A stretch of 64,000 bases of DNA from Micromonospora trifolii (GCF_022229005.1 NZ_JAKKFD010000003.1:1-64000), one strand, 5' to 3'. Positions 44,009 to 53,921 are shown, counted from the first letter of the stretch. The notes: a model not told the origin generated them from the sequence alone. Numbers and translations are program-made.

Positions 44009-45552
44009 GCGACGTGCCCATCCTCCTTGAGATGCGCTCCATCACCAAGGAGTTTCCCGGAGTCAAGGCCCTCTCCGACGTCAACCTGGTGGTTCGCGCC
44101 GGCGAGATCCATGCCATCTGCGGCGAGAACGGCGCGGGCAAGTCCACCCTGATGAAGGTGCTCAGCGGGGTGTACCCGCACGGCACCTACGACGGCAAGA
44201 TCGTTTACCAGGGGTCGGAGAGCAAGTTCTCCGACATCCGGGCCAGCGAGAACGCCGGCATCGTGATCATCCACCAGGAGCTCGCGCTCATTCCAGGGAT
44301 GTCGATCGCCGAGAACATCTTCCTCGGCAACGAACCGCGCAAGCGGGGCGCGATCGACTGGAAGGCCGCGAACCGGATGGCGCTGGACCTGATGGCCCGG
44401 GTCGGTCTGGAAGAGGACCCGGACACCCTGATCAAGGACATCGGGGTCGGCAAGCAGCAGCTCGTCGAGATCGCCAAGGCGTTCGCCAAGGACGTGAAGC
44501 TGCTGATCCTGGACGAGCCCACAGCGGCGCTGAACGAGGCCGACTCCAAGCACCTGCTGGACCTGCTGCGGGGGTTCCGCTCCCGTGGCATCACCTCGAT
44601 CATGATCTCGCACAAGCTCAACGAGATCGAGGCGATCGCCGACCAGATCACCATCCTGCGCGACGGCCGGACCGTGGAGACCCTCGACGTCAAGGCGGAC
44701 GGGGTCGACGAGGACCGGATCGTGCGGGGCATGGTCGGCCGTGAGCTGAGCAGCCGGTTCCCGGACCACACTCCGAAGATCGGTGACGTGTTCTTCGAGG
44801 TCCGCAACTGGAACGTCCGGCACCCGATCTCCGCCGAGCGGCAGGTCTGCAAGAACGAGAGCTTCGTGGTGCGCCGCGGCGAGATCGTCGGCTTCGCCGG
44901 TCTCATGGGCGCGGGCCGCACGGAACTCGCGATGAGTGTCTTCGGCCGCTCCTACGGGGTGTTCGAGTCCGGCACGATCATCAAGGACGGCAAGGAGATC
45001 GTCCTGAAGTCGGTGGCGGATGCCATCGACAACGGCCTCGCGTACGTCAGCGAGGACCGCAAGGCGATCGGCCTCAACCTGCTCGACGACATCAAGACGT
45101 CGACGGTGGCCGCCAAGCTGTCCAAGATTTCGCACCACGGCGTCCTGAACGAGGTCGAGGAGTACCAGGCGGCTGAGTCGTACCGCAAGGAGTTGCGGAC
45201 CAAGGCCCCGACGGTCGACGAGAGCGTCTCCAAGCTCTCCGGCGGCAACCAGCAGAAGGTCGTCCTGGCCAAGTGGATGTTCACCGACCCGGACCTGCTG
45301 ATCCTCGACGAGCCGACGCGCGGCATCGACGTGGGCGCCAAGTACGAGATCTACGGCATCATCCAGCGGCTCGCCGACCAGGGGAAGGGCGTCATCGTCA
45401 TCTCCTCGGAGCTGCCTGAGCTGATCGGGCTGTGCGACCGCATCTACACAGTGTTCGAAGGCGCCATCACGGGCGAGATCGCCCGGGCGGACGCCACCCC
45501 GGAAACCCTCATGAAGCAGATGACCTCGACGAAGAAGATGGCCACACGATGA
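44005..45552 (+). CDS. mmsA: multiple-monosaccharide ABC transporter ATP-binding protein
   Basis: The 515-residue protein has two fused ABC domains: Walker [27 protein letters not shown]; then [41 protein letters not shown] and [25 protein letters not shown] place it in the MmsA/GguA group. It is a paralogue of the protein at 6612-8150. ATG 44005 is preferred over an in-frame GTG at 43993, because the GAGG at 43990-43993 is well spaced for it. It is followed by permease and binding-protein genes and a ROK repressor. Confidence 0.94.
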   Translation: MSDVPILLEMRSITKEFPGVKALSDVNLVVRAGEIHAICGENGAGKSTLMKVLSGVYPHGTYDGKIVYQGSESKFSDIRASENAGIVIIHQELALIPGMSIAENIFLGNEPRKRGAIDWKAANRMALDLMARVGLEEDPDTLIKDIGVGKQQLVEIAKAFAKDVKLLILDEPTAALNEADSKHLLDLLRGFRSRGITSIMISHKLNEIEAIADQITILRDGRTVETLDVKADGVDEDRIVRGMVGRELSSRFPDHTPKIGDVFFEVRNWNVRHPISAERQVCKNESFVVRRGEIVGFAGLMGAGRTELAMSVFGRSYGVFESGTIIKDGKEIVLKSVADAIDNGLAYVSEDRKAIGLNLLDDIKTSTVAAKLSKISHHGVLNEVEEYQAAESYRKELRTKAPTVDESVSKLSGGNQQKVVLAKWMFTDPDLLILDEPTRGIDVGAKYEIYGIIQRLADQGKGVIVISSELPELIGLCDRIYTVFEGAITGEIARADATPETLMKQMTSTKKMATR

Positions 45553-46847
45553 GCCGATTGAAGGACCTTCAGAAGAACCTGTTCGGAGGCACCACCTCCA
45601 ACGCTCGCCAGTTCGGAATGATCTTCACCCTGGTGGCGATCGTCGTCCTGTTCCAGATCCTGACCGACGGCCTCACCCTGCGGTCGGACAACCTGATCGC
45701 GCTGTTCCAGCAGAACTCGTACATTCTGATTCTGGCCATCGGCATGCTCATGGTGATCGTGGCCGGGCACATCGACCTCTCGGTCGGCTCGGTCGCCGCC
45801 TTCGCCGGCATCCTGGTCGCCAAGTCGATGACCGAGTGGGACCTTCCCTGGCCCGCCGCCATCGTGTTCGGCCTCGCCATCGGTGCGGCGATCGGCGCCT
45901 GGCAGGGCTTCTGGGTGGCCTACATCGGGGTGCCGGCGTTCATCGTCACCCTGGCGGGCATGCTGCTCTTCCGGGGCGGCAACCAGTTCATCGGTAACGC
46001 GAGCACCGTCCCGGTGCCGGAGGGCTTCCGGGAGATCGGCTCCGGCTTCCTGCCCGAGTTCGGTCCGAACACCGGCTACAACAACGCCACGCTGCTGCTC
46101 GGCCTGGCCGCGGCGTTGGCGGTGGTGTGGCGCGAGATCCAGGCTCGCAAGACCCGACGGGCCATGGACGCCGACCCGGCGCCCATGTGGATCTCCATCC
46201 TGCGGATGGCCATCATGGTCGGCGTCATCGCCTTCGCGGCGCTGCGCTTCGCCAGCGGTCGCGTCGGCACCAGCTTCCCGATCTCCGGCATCATCCTGCT
46301 GGTCCTGGTGATCGCGTACTCCTTCTACACCCGCAACACGGCCGGTGGCCGGCACATCTACGCGGTGGGCGGCAACTCCCGGGCGGCCGAGCTGTCCGGT
46401 GTGAAGCTCAAGCGGGTCAACTTCTTCGTCATGATGAACATGTCCGTCCTGGCCGCCCTGGCCGGCATGATCTTCGTGGCCCGTTCGGCGGCCTCCGGAC
46501 CGCAGGACGGCAACGGCTGGGAACTGGACGCCATCGCCGCCGTCTTCATCGGTGGCGCGGCAGTCGCCGGCGGTATCGGCACCATCAGCGGCTCCATCGT
46601 CGGTGGTCTCGTCATGGCCGTGCTCAACAACGGCCTCCAGCTCATGGGTGTCGGCACCGACCGCGTCCAGATCATCAAGGGTCTGGTCCTGTTGCTGGCC
46701 GTCGCGATCGACGTCTACAACAAGAGCCAGGGGCGCTTCTCCATCATCGGGAGCCTGATGCGGCCCTTCCGCCGCGACGACTCCGCTCCACCCGCCTCAC
46801 CGCCGGACGCGGAGCGCGAGCCCGCCAAGGCAGCGGTGTCCGGCTGA
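45549..46847 (+). CDS. mmsB: multiple-monosaccharide ABC transporter permease
   Basis: The 432-residue membrane protein has about ten helices and [45 protein letters not shown] and [19 protein letters not shown]. The central hydrophilic loop ([18 protein letters not shown]) fits MmsB/GguB. The C-terminal tail is long, charged and Pro-rich. The ATG overlaps the mmsA stop by 4 bp. Confidence 0.93.
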   Translation: MSRLKDLQKNLFGGTTSNARQFGMIFTLVAIVVLFQILTDGLTLRSDNLIALFQQNSYILILAIGMLMVIVAGHIDLSVGSVAAFAGILVAKSMTEWDLPWPAAIVFGLAIGAAIGAWQGFWVAYIGVPAFIVTLAGMLLFRGGNQFIGNASTVPVPEGFREIGSGFLPEFGPNTGYNNATLLLGLAAALAVVWREIQARKTRRAMDADPAPMWISILRMAIMVGVIAFAALRFASGRVGTSFPISGIILLVLVIAYSFYTRNTAGGRHIYAVGGNSRAAELSGVKLKRVNFFVMMNMSVLAALAGMIFVARSAASGPQDGNGWELDAIAAVFIGGAAVAGGIGTISGSIVGGLVMAVLNNGLQLMGVGTDRVQIIKGLVLLLAVAIDVYNKSQGRFSIIGSLMRPFRRDDSAPPASPPDAEREPAKAAVSG

Positions 46848-46899
46848 CGGCCACCGACCTCTCCACCCGCCTCACCATCTAGAAAGGCAAGTCCTCACC

Positions 46900-48003
46900 A
46901 TGCGTAAATTCTTCGGCACGTCGGTGGTGGCCATCAGCGCCGCCGCCATGCTGGCCCTCGCCGGCTGCGGCTCCGGCCGCGACGGCGACAGCGGCTCCGG
47001 CGGCGAGGCCGCCAAGGGCTTCCCGGCCAACTCGCTGATCGGCGTGGCCCTCCCGGCCAAGACCTCGGAGAACTGGGTCCTCGCCGGTGACCTGTTCAGC
47101 AACGGCCTCAAGGAGGCCGGCTTCCAGGGTGACGTGCAGTACGCCGGCGCGTCGACCACTGTCGCCGACCAGCAGGCCCAGATCACCGCAATGGTCACCA
47201 AGGGCGCGAAGGTCATCGTCATCGGCGCGACCGACGCCGCGCAGCTGTCGACCCAGGTCGCGGCGGCCCACACGGCCGGCGTGAAGGTCATCGCGTACGA
47301 CCGGCTCATCACGAACACCCCGGACCTCGACTACTACGTCGCGTTCGACAACTTCAAGGTCGGCCAGCTCCAGGGCCAGGCCCTGCTGGACGGCATGAAG
47401 GCCAAGAAGCCGAACGGCCCGTACAACATCGAGCTGTTCTCCGGCTCGCCGGACGACAACAACGCCGGTGTCTTCTTCAACGGCGCGATGGACGTGCTCA
47501 AGCCGGAGATCGACAAGGGCAACGTGGTCGTCGCCTCGGGTCAGAAGGACGTCAAGCAGACCGCCATCCAGGGCTGGAAGGCCGAGGGTGCGCAGGCCCG
47601 CATGGACCAGCTGCTGACCTCGACCTACGGCAACAAGGAGCTGGACGGCGTCCTCTCCCCGAACGACACGCTGGCCCGCGCCATCCTGACCTCGGTCAAG
47701 GGTGCTGGCAAGCCGACCCCGATCGTCACCGGTCAGGACTCCGAGGTTGAGTCGGTCAAGTCGATCGTCAAGGGCGAGCAGTACATGACGATCAACAAGG
47801 ACACCCGCAACCTGGTGAAGGAGACCATCAACATGGTCAAGGCTCTCCAGGCCGGCGACAAGCCGCAGGTGAACGACACCAAGTCCTACAACAACGGCAG
47901 CAAGGTCGTCGACACGTACCTGCTCCCGCCGGTCGCCGTCACCAAGGCGAACGCGGCTGAGGCGTACGCCAGCGACCCGAAGCTCGCGCCGCTCACCAAG
48001 TAA
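46900..48003 (+). CDS. ChvE-like monosaccharide-binding lipoprotein
   Basis: The 367-residue binding protein has a lipoprotein signal with lipobox LAGC (Cys ~24) and a Gly/Ser/Asp tether. The class 1 sugar-binding fold includes IGVALPAKTSENWVLAG, KVIVIGATDAAQLS, KVIAYDRLITNTPDLDYYVAFDN and the C-terminal NDTKSYNNGSKVVDTYLLPPVAV. It is a paralogue of the protein at 5386-6528, but is the last rather than the first gene of its operon. The 52-bp gap to mmsB and the strong terminator after it are consistent with high expression. Confidence 0.92.
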   Translation: MRKFFGTSVVAISAAAMLALAGCGSGRDGDSGSGGEAAKGFPANSLIGVALPAKTSENWVLAGDLFSNGLKEAGFQGDVQYAGASTTVADQQAQITAMVTKGAKVIVIGATDAAQLSTQVAAAHTAGVKVIAYDRLITNTPDLDYYVAFDNFKVGQLQGQALLDGMKAKKPNGPYNIELFSGSPDDNNAGVFFNGAMDVLKPEIDKGNVVVASGQKDVKQTAIQGWKAEGAQARMDQLLTSTYGNKELDGVLSPNDTLARAILTSVKGAGKPTPIVTGQDSEVESVKSIVKGEQYMTINKDTRNLVKETINMVKALQAGDKPQVNDTKSYNNGSKVVDTYLLPPVAVTKANAAEAYASDPKLAPLTK

Positions 48004-48027
48004 TCACCGCACGGTAGGTAGTAACGC

Positions 48028-48063
48028 CGATGGGTCCCGGGTCTTCTCTACCGGGACCCATCG
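48028..48063 (+). terminator. terminator after second importer operon
   Basis: A perfect 13-bp stem (48028-48040 with 48051-48063) has a 10-nt loop, 24 bp after the binding-protein stop. It separates the importer from the ROK gene. Confidence 0.8.
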
Positions 48064-48115
48064 TCGTCCCTGCACCCCCGCACCAACCGGCTTCGACCCG
48101 GAAGGAGGTCTGACC

Positions 48116-49378
48116 GTGGCGACACCAGTACGGGCCAGGCCAGCCGGCGTCGGCCGCAACGCCGAATCCCCGCTGCCGTCGGTCCCCGGCGCCAGCCAGG
48201 AGGAGATCCGGCGGCAGAACCTCGGCGCTGTGCTGCGCTACGTCCACCTGCACGGACCGACGTCCCGCGCCGAGCTGACCAGCCGGCTCGGGCTCAACCG
48301 AAGCACCATCGGCGCCCTCGCGGCCGACCTGGTCACCAGTGGCCTGGTCACCGAGGAGGCGCCGACGACCGCCCGCCGCGCCGGCCGCCCCTCGCTGGTG
48401 GTCAGTCCCCGCTCCGACCGGGTCTACGCACACGCGTTGAGCATCGACGCGGACCGGCTGCGTGCCGCCCGGGTCGGCCTCGGCGGGCAGATCCTCGACC
48501 TGCGGGAGATTCCGCGACCCAGCGGCATGTCGGCGATCGACGCCGTCGGGCCCCTCGCCGACCTGGTCCGCGACATGGAACGCTCGGTGGCCGGCGACGC
48601 GCTGCTGGTCGGCGGCGCCGCCGCGGTCACCGACACCACCCGCGACCCGGACGGCAGGATCCGGATCGCCAGCATCGACGAGACGCTCGGCGCCGCGCTG
48701 CAGGCGGAGTTCAGCTCCGGCCCCGGTTTCGTGGCCGGCGACCTGGCCGACATCGCCGGCCTGGCCGAGCACGTCCGGGGTGTCGCGGTCGGCATCGACG
48801 ACGTCATCTACCTGCACGGCGACCTGGGCATCAGTGCCGGCATCATCGTCGGTGGCCGACTGGTGATCGGCCACCGGGGTCACAGCGGCAAGGTCGGCCA
48901 CATGGTGGTCAACCCCAACGGCCTGCCCTGCGGCTGCGGTTCACGTGGTTGCTGGGAGACCGAGATCTCCGAAGCCGCACTGTTGCGGCACGCCGGCCGT
49001 GACCCGAGCGACCGCGCGGCGGTGGCCGAGGTGCTGCGCGCCGCGGCGCAGGGCGACCCGACCGCCCGCGCGGCGGTCGAGCAGGTGGCGGACTGGCTCG
49101 GCTTCGGCGTGGCGAACCTGGTCAACGTTGTCAACCCGGACGCCGTGGTGTTCGGTGGCTCGTTGCGCGACATCTTCACCGCCGGTGCGGACGTGGTCCG
49201 GGACCGGCTCGACACCATGCCGTTGCCCGCCTCCCGCGAGCACCTGCGGCTGCGCGCGGCGGCACTCGGCCGCGACGCCGTCCTGATCGGCGCCGCCGAG
49301 TTGGCGTTCGACAAACTCCTGGCCGACCCGTTGAACGTCGGCGTCGCGGGCCAGGTCGGGACCGCCGAGCCCGAGTAG
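48116..49378 (+). CDS. ROK family transcriptional repressor
   Basis: The 420-residue protein has an N-terminal winged helix (EEIRRQNLGAVLRYVHLHGPTSRAELTSRLGLNRSTIGALAADLV). A ROK domain follows with the zinc-binding CGCGSRGCWE (~280) and IIVGGRLVIGHRGHSGKVGHM. The DxGGT phosphate motif of ROK kinases is not seen, so it is a repressor (NagC/XylR type) rather than a kinase. The GTG start is supported by GGAAGGAGGT. Its position right after the importer suggests it controls that operon in response to the imported sugar. Confidence 0.93.
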   Translation: MATPVRARPAGVGRNAESPLPSVPGASQEEIRRQNLGAVLRYVHLHGPTSRAELTSRLGLNRSTIGALAADLVTSGLVTEEAPTTARRAGRPSLVVSPRSDRVYAHALSIDADRLRAARVGLGGQILDLREIPRPSGMSAIDAVGPLADLVRDMERSVAGDALLVGGAAAVTDTTRDPDGRIRIASIDETLGAALQAEFSSGPGFVAGDLADIAGLAEHVRGVAVGIDDVIYLHGDLGISAGIIVGGRLVIGHRGHSGKVGHMVVNPNGLPCGCGSRGCWETEISEAALLRHAGRDPSDRAAVAEVLRAAAQGDPTARAAVEQVADWLGFGVANLVNVVNPDAVVFGGSLRDIFTAGADVVRDRLDTMPLPASREHLRLRAAALGRDAVLIGAAELAFDKLLADPLNVGVAGQVGTAEPE

Positions 49379-49467
49379 CCGCGACTCCGGCGCCGCCTGG
49401 CTCCGCGACGTTACCGCTGGCACCATCCTGCCCCCACCCGATCGGGCCCTCAGGAGGCTTGTCGTAC

Positions 49468-49494
49468 GGTCTATCGTACGTTGTACGGTAGACC
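49468..49494 (+). promoter_or_regulatory. TetR-type operator upstream of DrrAB-like exporter
   Basis: Arms of 12 bp, GGTCTATCGTAC and GTACGGTAGACC, are separated by GTT and match at 11 of 12 positions. The 27-bp palindrome ends 28 bp before the ATPase start and probably overlaps the promoter. No TetR gene adjoins the exporter. Confidence 0.7.
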
Positions 49495-49522
49495 GGGCGG
49501 ACAGTTTCGGGAGGGAAGCGCT

Positions 49523-50491
49523 GTGACGACAAGAGCCGACGCGATAGTGGCGCAAGGGCTGCGCAAGCGGTATCGGGACCGGCACGCGCTGGACGGGTTC
49601 GACCTGCGGGTGCCGCGCGGAACCGTGTGCGGCCTGCTCGGCCCGAACGGGGCCGGCAAGACCACAGCGGTACGGATCCTCTCCACCCTGCTCCGACTCG
49701 ACGAGGGTCGTGCCGAGGTGGCCGGCTTCGACGTGACCCGCCAGCCCGACCAGGTGCGGTACCGGATCGGGCTGGTGGGGCAGCATCCCGCGCTCGACGA
49801 GGCGCTGAGCGGCCGGCAGAATCTGGTGCTCTTCGGCCGCCTGTTCCATCTGGGTCGCCGCCGGGCCCGCCAACGGGCGGTCGAGCTGCTGGAACGCTTC
49901 GGTCTCGCCGACGCCGCCGAGCAGCCGGTCAGCACGTACTCCGGCGGCATGCGCCGACGGCTCGACCTGGCAGCCGGCATGATCCTGGCCCCGGCGGTCC
50001 TCTTCCTCGACGAACCCACCACCGGGCTGGACCCACGCGGCCGCAACGAGGTGTGGGAGTCGGTCCGGCAGTTGGTACGCGCCGGCACCACAGTGCTGCT
50101 CACCACCCAGCAGCTGGACGAGGCCGACCAGCTCGCCGACCGGATCTCGGTGGTCGAGGCCGGCCGGGTGATCGCCGAGGGAACCCCTGACGACCTCAAG
50201 ACCCGGCTCGGCGGCGACCGGATCGAGGTGGTCGTCACGGTGCCGACCGACCTTGCCGCCGCCGTCGCCGAGGTACGCCGGGCGGCCGACGACGAACCGA
50301 CTGTCGACGTGGAACGGCGGATGGTGAGCGTCCGGGTCGGTCACCAGGCCGGTGCGCTCGTCGACGTGTTGCGGGCGCTCGACGCCGTGAACGTCCCGGT
50401 GGCGGACGTCGCGTTGCGCCGCCCAACCCTGGACGACGTGTTCCTGCACCTCACCGGGCACCGGGCGGCGACCGCCGAGGTGGCGGCATGA
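49523..50491 (+). CDS. DrrA-type ABC exporter ATP-binding protein
   Basis: The 322-residue ATPase has Walker A GPNGAGKTT, Q-loop VGQHPALDE, signature YSGGMRRRLDLA, Walker B VLFLDEPTTGLDPRGRNEVW and H-loop-like LTTQQ. The C-terminal ~80 residues with LRRPTLDDVFLHLTGH match DrrA proteins of daunorubicin-type efflux systems. The GTG at 49523 is chosen for GGGAGGGAA upstream. It is coupled (ATGA) to the permease. Export of a hydrophobic drug or own metabolite is inferred. Confidence 0.93.
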   Translation: MTTRADAIVAQGLRKRYRDRHALDGFDLRVPRGTVCGLLGPNGAGKTTAVRILSTLLRLDEGRAEVAGFDVTRQPDQVRYRIGLVGQHPALDEALSGRQNLVLFGRLFHLGRRRARQRAVELLERFGLADAAEQPVSTYSGGMRRRLDLAAGMILAPAVLFLDEPTTGLDPRGRNEVWESVRQLVRAGTTVLLTTQQLDEADQLADRISVVEAGRVIAEGTPDDLKTRLGGDRIEVVVTVPTDLAAAVAEVRRAADDEPTVDVERRMVSVRVGHQAGALVDVLRALDAVNVPVADVALRRPTLDDVFLHLTGHRAATAEVAA

Positions 50492-51318
50492 GCGCGGTGA
50501 GCACGCCGGCCCCGCCGGTGGACCTGACGCCCGGCCGGCCCACCCTCCTGGCCGACAGCAGCACGCTGATCTGGCGCGGCCTGGCCCGGTGGCGACGCGA
50601 CCCCGGCCCACTGATCGCCTCGCTCGGCTTCAACATCCTGATCGTGCTGATGTTCGCCTACCTGTTCGGTGGCGCGATGCGGGTGCCTGGCGGTGGGAGC
50701 TACCGAGAGTTCCTGATGCCCGGCATGTTCGTGATGACCATGGTCTTCGGCATCAGCCTCACCACGATCGCCGTCGCCGAGGACCTGGAGCGCGGGGTGA
50801 CCGACCGGCTCCGATCGATGCCCGTCTCGCTGCTGGCGCCACTGGCGGCCCGGGCGGTGGCCGACATGCTGTTCGCGCTGGTCACCCTCGCGGTCCTGCT
50901 GCTGACCGGCCTCGCGATCGGGTGGCGGGCACACGGCGGGGTCGGCGCCACACTGGCGGCGGTGGGATTGATCCTGCTGCTGCGCTTCGCAGTGATCTGG
51001 GTCGGCATCTTCCTCGGGTTGGTCACCCGTGGGCAGACGGCCGTCGTGGCCGTGCAGACCCTGGAGTTTCCACTCGGCTTCCTCTCCAACGCGTTCGTCG
51101 CACCGTCCACAATGCCCGCCTGGCTCGGTACGGTGGCCGCGTGGAACCCGCTGTCGGCGACGGTCGGCGCCACCCGTGAGCTGTTCGGCAACCCCGGTTG
51201 GGGTGGCGACTCCTGGGCGGCGCAGCACTACCAGTGGCTGGCGGTGCTCTGGCCGCTCGTCCTGGTCGCGATCTTCCTGCCGCTCTCGGTCGCCCGGTAT
51301 CGACGGCTGACCGGCTGA
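50488..51318 (+). CDS. DrrB-type ABC exporter permease
   Basis: The 276-residue ABC-2 permease has six helices and the family block YREFLMPGMFVMTMVFGISLTTIAVAEDLERGVTDRLRSMPVS. The ATG overlaps the ATPase stop by 4 bp. A pseudogene remnant begins almost at its stop codon. Confidence 0.92.
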   Translation: MSAVSTPAPPVDLTPGRPTLLADSSTLIWRGLARWRRDPGPLIASLGFNILIVLMFAYLFGGAMRVPGGGSYREFLMPGMFVMTMVFGISLTTIAVAEDLERGVTDRLRSMPVSLLAPLAARAVADMLFALVTLAVLLLTGLAIGWRAHGGVGATLAAVGLILLLRFAVIWVGIFLGLVTRGQTAVVAVQTLEFPLGFLSNAFVAPSTMPAWLGTVAAWNPLSATVGATRELFGNPGWGGDSWAAQHYQWLAVLWPLVLVAIFLPLSVARYRRLTG

Positions 51319-51333
51319 GCCCGCGCGGACGCG

Positions 51334-51907
51334 GGGTTCGACACGAGCGCCGTGCCCTGGCCGTCGTCGGGCTGGACCAACAACCGCAGCGTCACCCAGA
51401 TGCTGGAGTTCCTGGTCCTACGCGGCGAGGTCGCGATCGCCGGCCGTCAGGGCCGACAGCGGCTCTGGGACGTGGCCGAGCGGGTCTATCCGGTCGACGT
51501 GCCAGTCATCGAGGTGGAGCAGGCGCGCCGGCTTCGCAACGAGCGGCGGTCGCGGGCGCTGGGCATCGCCCGCGAGAAGGCGGTGATCGTGCCCGGCGCT
51601 GTTGTCGCCGTTCGACCGGCTGGTGCACGACCGGGTCCGTCTCGCGGACCTCTTCGAGTACGAGTACGTGCTGGAGATGTACAAGCCCAAGGCGAGTCGA
51701 CGGTGGGGCTACTTCGCGCTGCCGATCCTGCACGGCGAGCGGCTGGTCGGAAAGGTGGACGCCACGGCCGAGCGCCGGCGCGGCACGCTCACCGTGCACG
51801 CCATCCACGAGGACGTGCCTTTCACTCCGGAGGTGACCCGGGCCGTGCACGAGGAGCTGCACGACCTGGCGTCCTGGCTGTCGCTGATCGTCGAGGGCCC
51901 GCGCTGA
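51334..51907 (+). pseudogene. decayed AlkZ/YcaQ-type winged-helix DNA glycosylase
   Basis: A first frame (about 51334-51600) reads DTSAVPWPSSGWTNNRSVTQ then MLEFLVLRGEVAIAGRQGR, RLWDVAERVYP and ARRLRNERRSRALGIAREKA. A second frame (about 51597-51907) continues LLSPFDRLVHDRVRLADLF, MYKPKASRRWGYFALPILHG and ERLVGKVDA. Both match the YcaQ/AlkZ (HTH_42) family in order. The N-terminal ~130 residues are missing, and a segment before LLSPFDRL is deleted together with a frameshift near 51597. The remnant follows the DrrB stop by only 15 bp. It should be non-functional. Confidence 0.8.
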
Positions 51908-51955
51908 CGGGTGCTCGTCGAGGCCCCCGCTCCCCGACGAGCACCCGTCGCCCAG

Positions 51956-52945
51956 CTACGCGATCCGGTGGATCCGGCGCACCGCCAGATAGAGCAGGAG
52001 TACGGCGAGAGCGACGAAGATGCCCGTCTCGATGCCCTGGAACAGCCAGAACCGGTCCGCCGGCTGGTAGAGCTGCCAGTTGTACGCGCCCGGTTCGAGG
52101 CCCAACTCGGCGCCGCAGACCCGACCGTCCGGCCCCTTCCCGCCCGGTGGGCACTGGATCCGGCCGCCCTCCGCGATCATCGTGCCGTCGGGGTTCCGGA
52201 CGCCCTGCGCGAGGATCCAGTCTCCCCGGCTGACCTCCGGTGGTCCTTCCCCCTCGATCGGGAAGGTCTGGGTCCGGGCCGGCTGATAGTGCCGTCGGGC
52301 CAGCAGCTCGACCGCCGCCCGTACGCCGATGAAGCCGGCGAGGGTGATGCCCATGGCGGGCAGCATCCGCTTCCAGACGGTGCCGGCGAAGACGCCCAGC
52401 GCCACGGCGAACAGGGTGTACCCGATCGGGACGATGCCCTGCAGATCGAAGACGATCATGCCGAACCGGCCCTCGTGCGCGGCCTTGGTGAGCGGGTCGA
52501 CCCACCAGGACATGCCCAGCCCGTAGACCGTCGCGAGGATCAGAACGGACCCGATCACCAGACCGAACTTCACCAGCGCCCAGCGGGTCCGGCCGACGCC
52601 CTGGGTCCAGACGAACCGGTGCGTGCCCTGCTCCACCTCGCGGGCGACCAGCGGTGCACCCCAGAAGAGGCCGACCAGCACCGGCAGGGTGATCAGCAGT
52701 ACGGCCACCAGACTGAGGTTGCCGTACTGGTTGCCGAAGCGCCGATAGCCCGCATCGCACGTCTCCCGGGTCGCCTGCGCCACGTCGGCGCGGGCGAGTT
52801 GGCTGGCGCAGTCGGTCAGCCCGAGGTCGGAGAAGGTGTGCCGCATCGCCAGGCCGATGGGCACCAGCAGAGCGGCGAGCGCCGCGAGCCCCAGCAGGGT
52901 GTAGAACGCCTGCTTGCGATGTTGCCGCCAGGTCAACCAGATCAT
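51956..52945 (-). CDS. ABC transporter permease of YtrA-type operon
   Basis: The 329-residue membrane protein starts with WLTWRQHRKQAFYTLLGLAALAALLVPIGL, the usual opening of actinobacterial permeases paired with YtrB-like ATPases. It has about six helices. The large extracytoplasmic loop between the last two is rich in Gly/Pro and contains Cys residues (IQCPPGGKGPDGRVCG). The ATG overlaps the ATPase stop as ATGA. The substrate is unknown; such systems often respond to cell-wall stress. Confidence 0.85.
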   Translation of the reverse strand: MIWLTWRQHRKQAFYTLLGLAALAALLVPIGLAMRHTFSDLGLTDCASQLARADVAQATRETCDAGYRRFGNQYGNLSLVAVLLITLPVLVGLFWGAPLVAREVEQGTHRFVWTQGVGRTRWALVKFGLVIGSVLILATVYGLGMSWWVDPLTKAAHEGRFGMIVFDLQGIVPIGYTLFAVALGVFAGTVWKRMLPAMGITLAGFIGVRAAVELLARRHYQPARTQTFPIEGEGPPEVSRGDWILAQGVRNPDGTMIAEGGRIQCPPGGKGPDGRVCGAELGLEPGAYNWQLYQPADRFWLFQGIETGIFVALAVLLLYLAVRRIHRIA

Positions 52946-53832
52946 GCTGCTACCCCCCACTCGCTGTGACTGGTCTGCGTGGTGCCGTCGGCCAGGTAGG
53001 CCAGCACGACGTCCTCCAGGCTCACCTCACGGACCGTCCAGTCCGGATCGGTGACCGGCCCGTCGGTGCGGACGAGCAACGTGGACTGCCGGTCGGTGTG
53101 GCTGGCCCGGATCACTGCGGCGACGCCCCCGACAGCGCCGCCGTCGTGCCGCGGCCCGACGAGCTGCCGGTGCCCGGCGACCAGGTCGTCGACGGCGCCG
53201 GTGAGCTGCACCTGGGAGGCGTTCAGCACGATCAGGTAGTCGCAGACGCGTTCCAGGTCGGCCAGCAGGTGTGAGGAGAGCAGGACTGTGGTGCCCGACT
53301 CCGCGACGCTGCCCATCAACGACTGGAGGAACTCCCGTCGTGCCAGGGGGTCGAGGCTGGCGACCGGTTCGTCGAGCAGCAGCAGCCGCGGCTGCTTGGC
53401 CAGTGCCAGAGCCAGCGCGACCTGGGCCCGTTGACCGCCGGAGAGCTTGCCGACCGGCTTGTCCGGAGGGATGCCGAGCTGCGCCAGCCGAGTACGGGCC
53501 AACGCCGCGTTCCACCGCTTGTTCAGCTTGCCGCCCGCGATGACCAGCTCGGCCGCCGTGAAGTCCCGGTACAGCGGGGTGTCCTGGGCGACGAACCCGA
53601 TGTCGGCCAGGCCCTCCGTGTCGCCGTACGGGGACCGACCGAACACCCGGACCGTGCCCGCGTCAGGCTTGAGCAGCCCGACGGCCAGGTGCAACAGCGT
53701 GCTCTTGCCCGCGCCGTTCGGCCCGACCAACGCGGCGATCCGGCCGGCCGGCAGATGCAGCGAGCAGTCCCGCAACGCCCAGGTGCTGCCGTATCGCTTG
53801 CCGAGGCGGTCTGCTTCCAAGACCATGTCCAT
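52942..53832 (-). CDS. YtrB-like ABC transporter ATP-binding protein
   Basis: The 296-residue ATPase has Walker A GPNGAGKST, Q-loop VAQDTPLY, signature LSGGQRAQVALALALA, Walker B LLLLDEPVASLD and the H-loop LSSHLL. The C-terminal ~80 residues are an accessory domain. The ATG at 53832 has AGAGG 7 nt upstream; another ATG at 53826 is in frame. It belongs to the operon GntR - small frame - ATPase - permease. Confidence 0.92.
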   Translation of the reverse strand: MDMVLEADRLGKRYGSTWALRDCSLHLPAGRIAALVGPNGAGKSTLLHLAVGLLKPDAGTVRVFGRSPYGDTEGLADIGFVAQDTPLYRDFTAAELVIAGGKLNKRWNAALARTRLAQLGIPPDKPVGKLSGGQRAQVALALALAKQPRLLLLDEPVASLDPLARREFLQSLMGSVAESGTTVLLSSHLLADLERVCDYLIVLNASQVQLTGAVDDLVAGHRQLVGPRHDGGAVGGVAAVIRASHTDRQSTLLVRTDGPVTDPDWTVREVSLEDVVLAYLADGTTQTSHSEWGVAA

Positions 53833-53852
53833 CCCTTGTCCTCTCGTTCCGT

Positions 53853-53921
53853 TCACGCCGCCGCCTCGCGGTCGCGTGAGCGCTTGCGGTGCCTGATGGT
53901 TCGTTCGCTCTGCTCGCTCAT
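53853..53921 (-). CDS. possible 22-residue basic peptide between GntR and ATPase genes
   Basis: ATG at 53921 overlaps the GntR stop as ATGA. The frame encodes 22 residues rich in Arg, Glu and Ser (MSEQSERTIRHRKRS, then a short Arg/Glu/Ala end) and stops 20 bp before the ATPase start. It may only serve to keep ribosomes moving between the two genes. No homologue is recognised. Confidence 0.35.
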   Translation of the reverse strand: MSEQSERTIRHRKRSRDREAAA

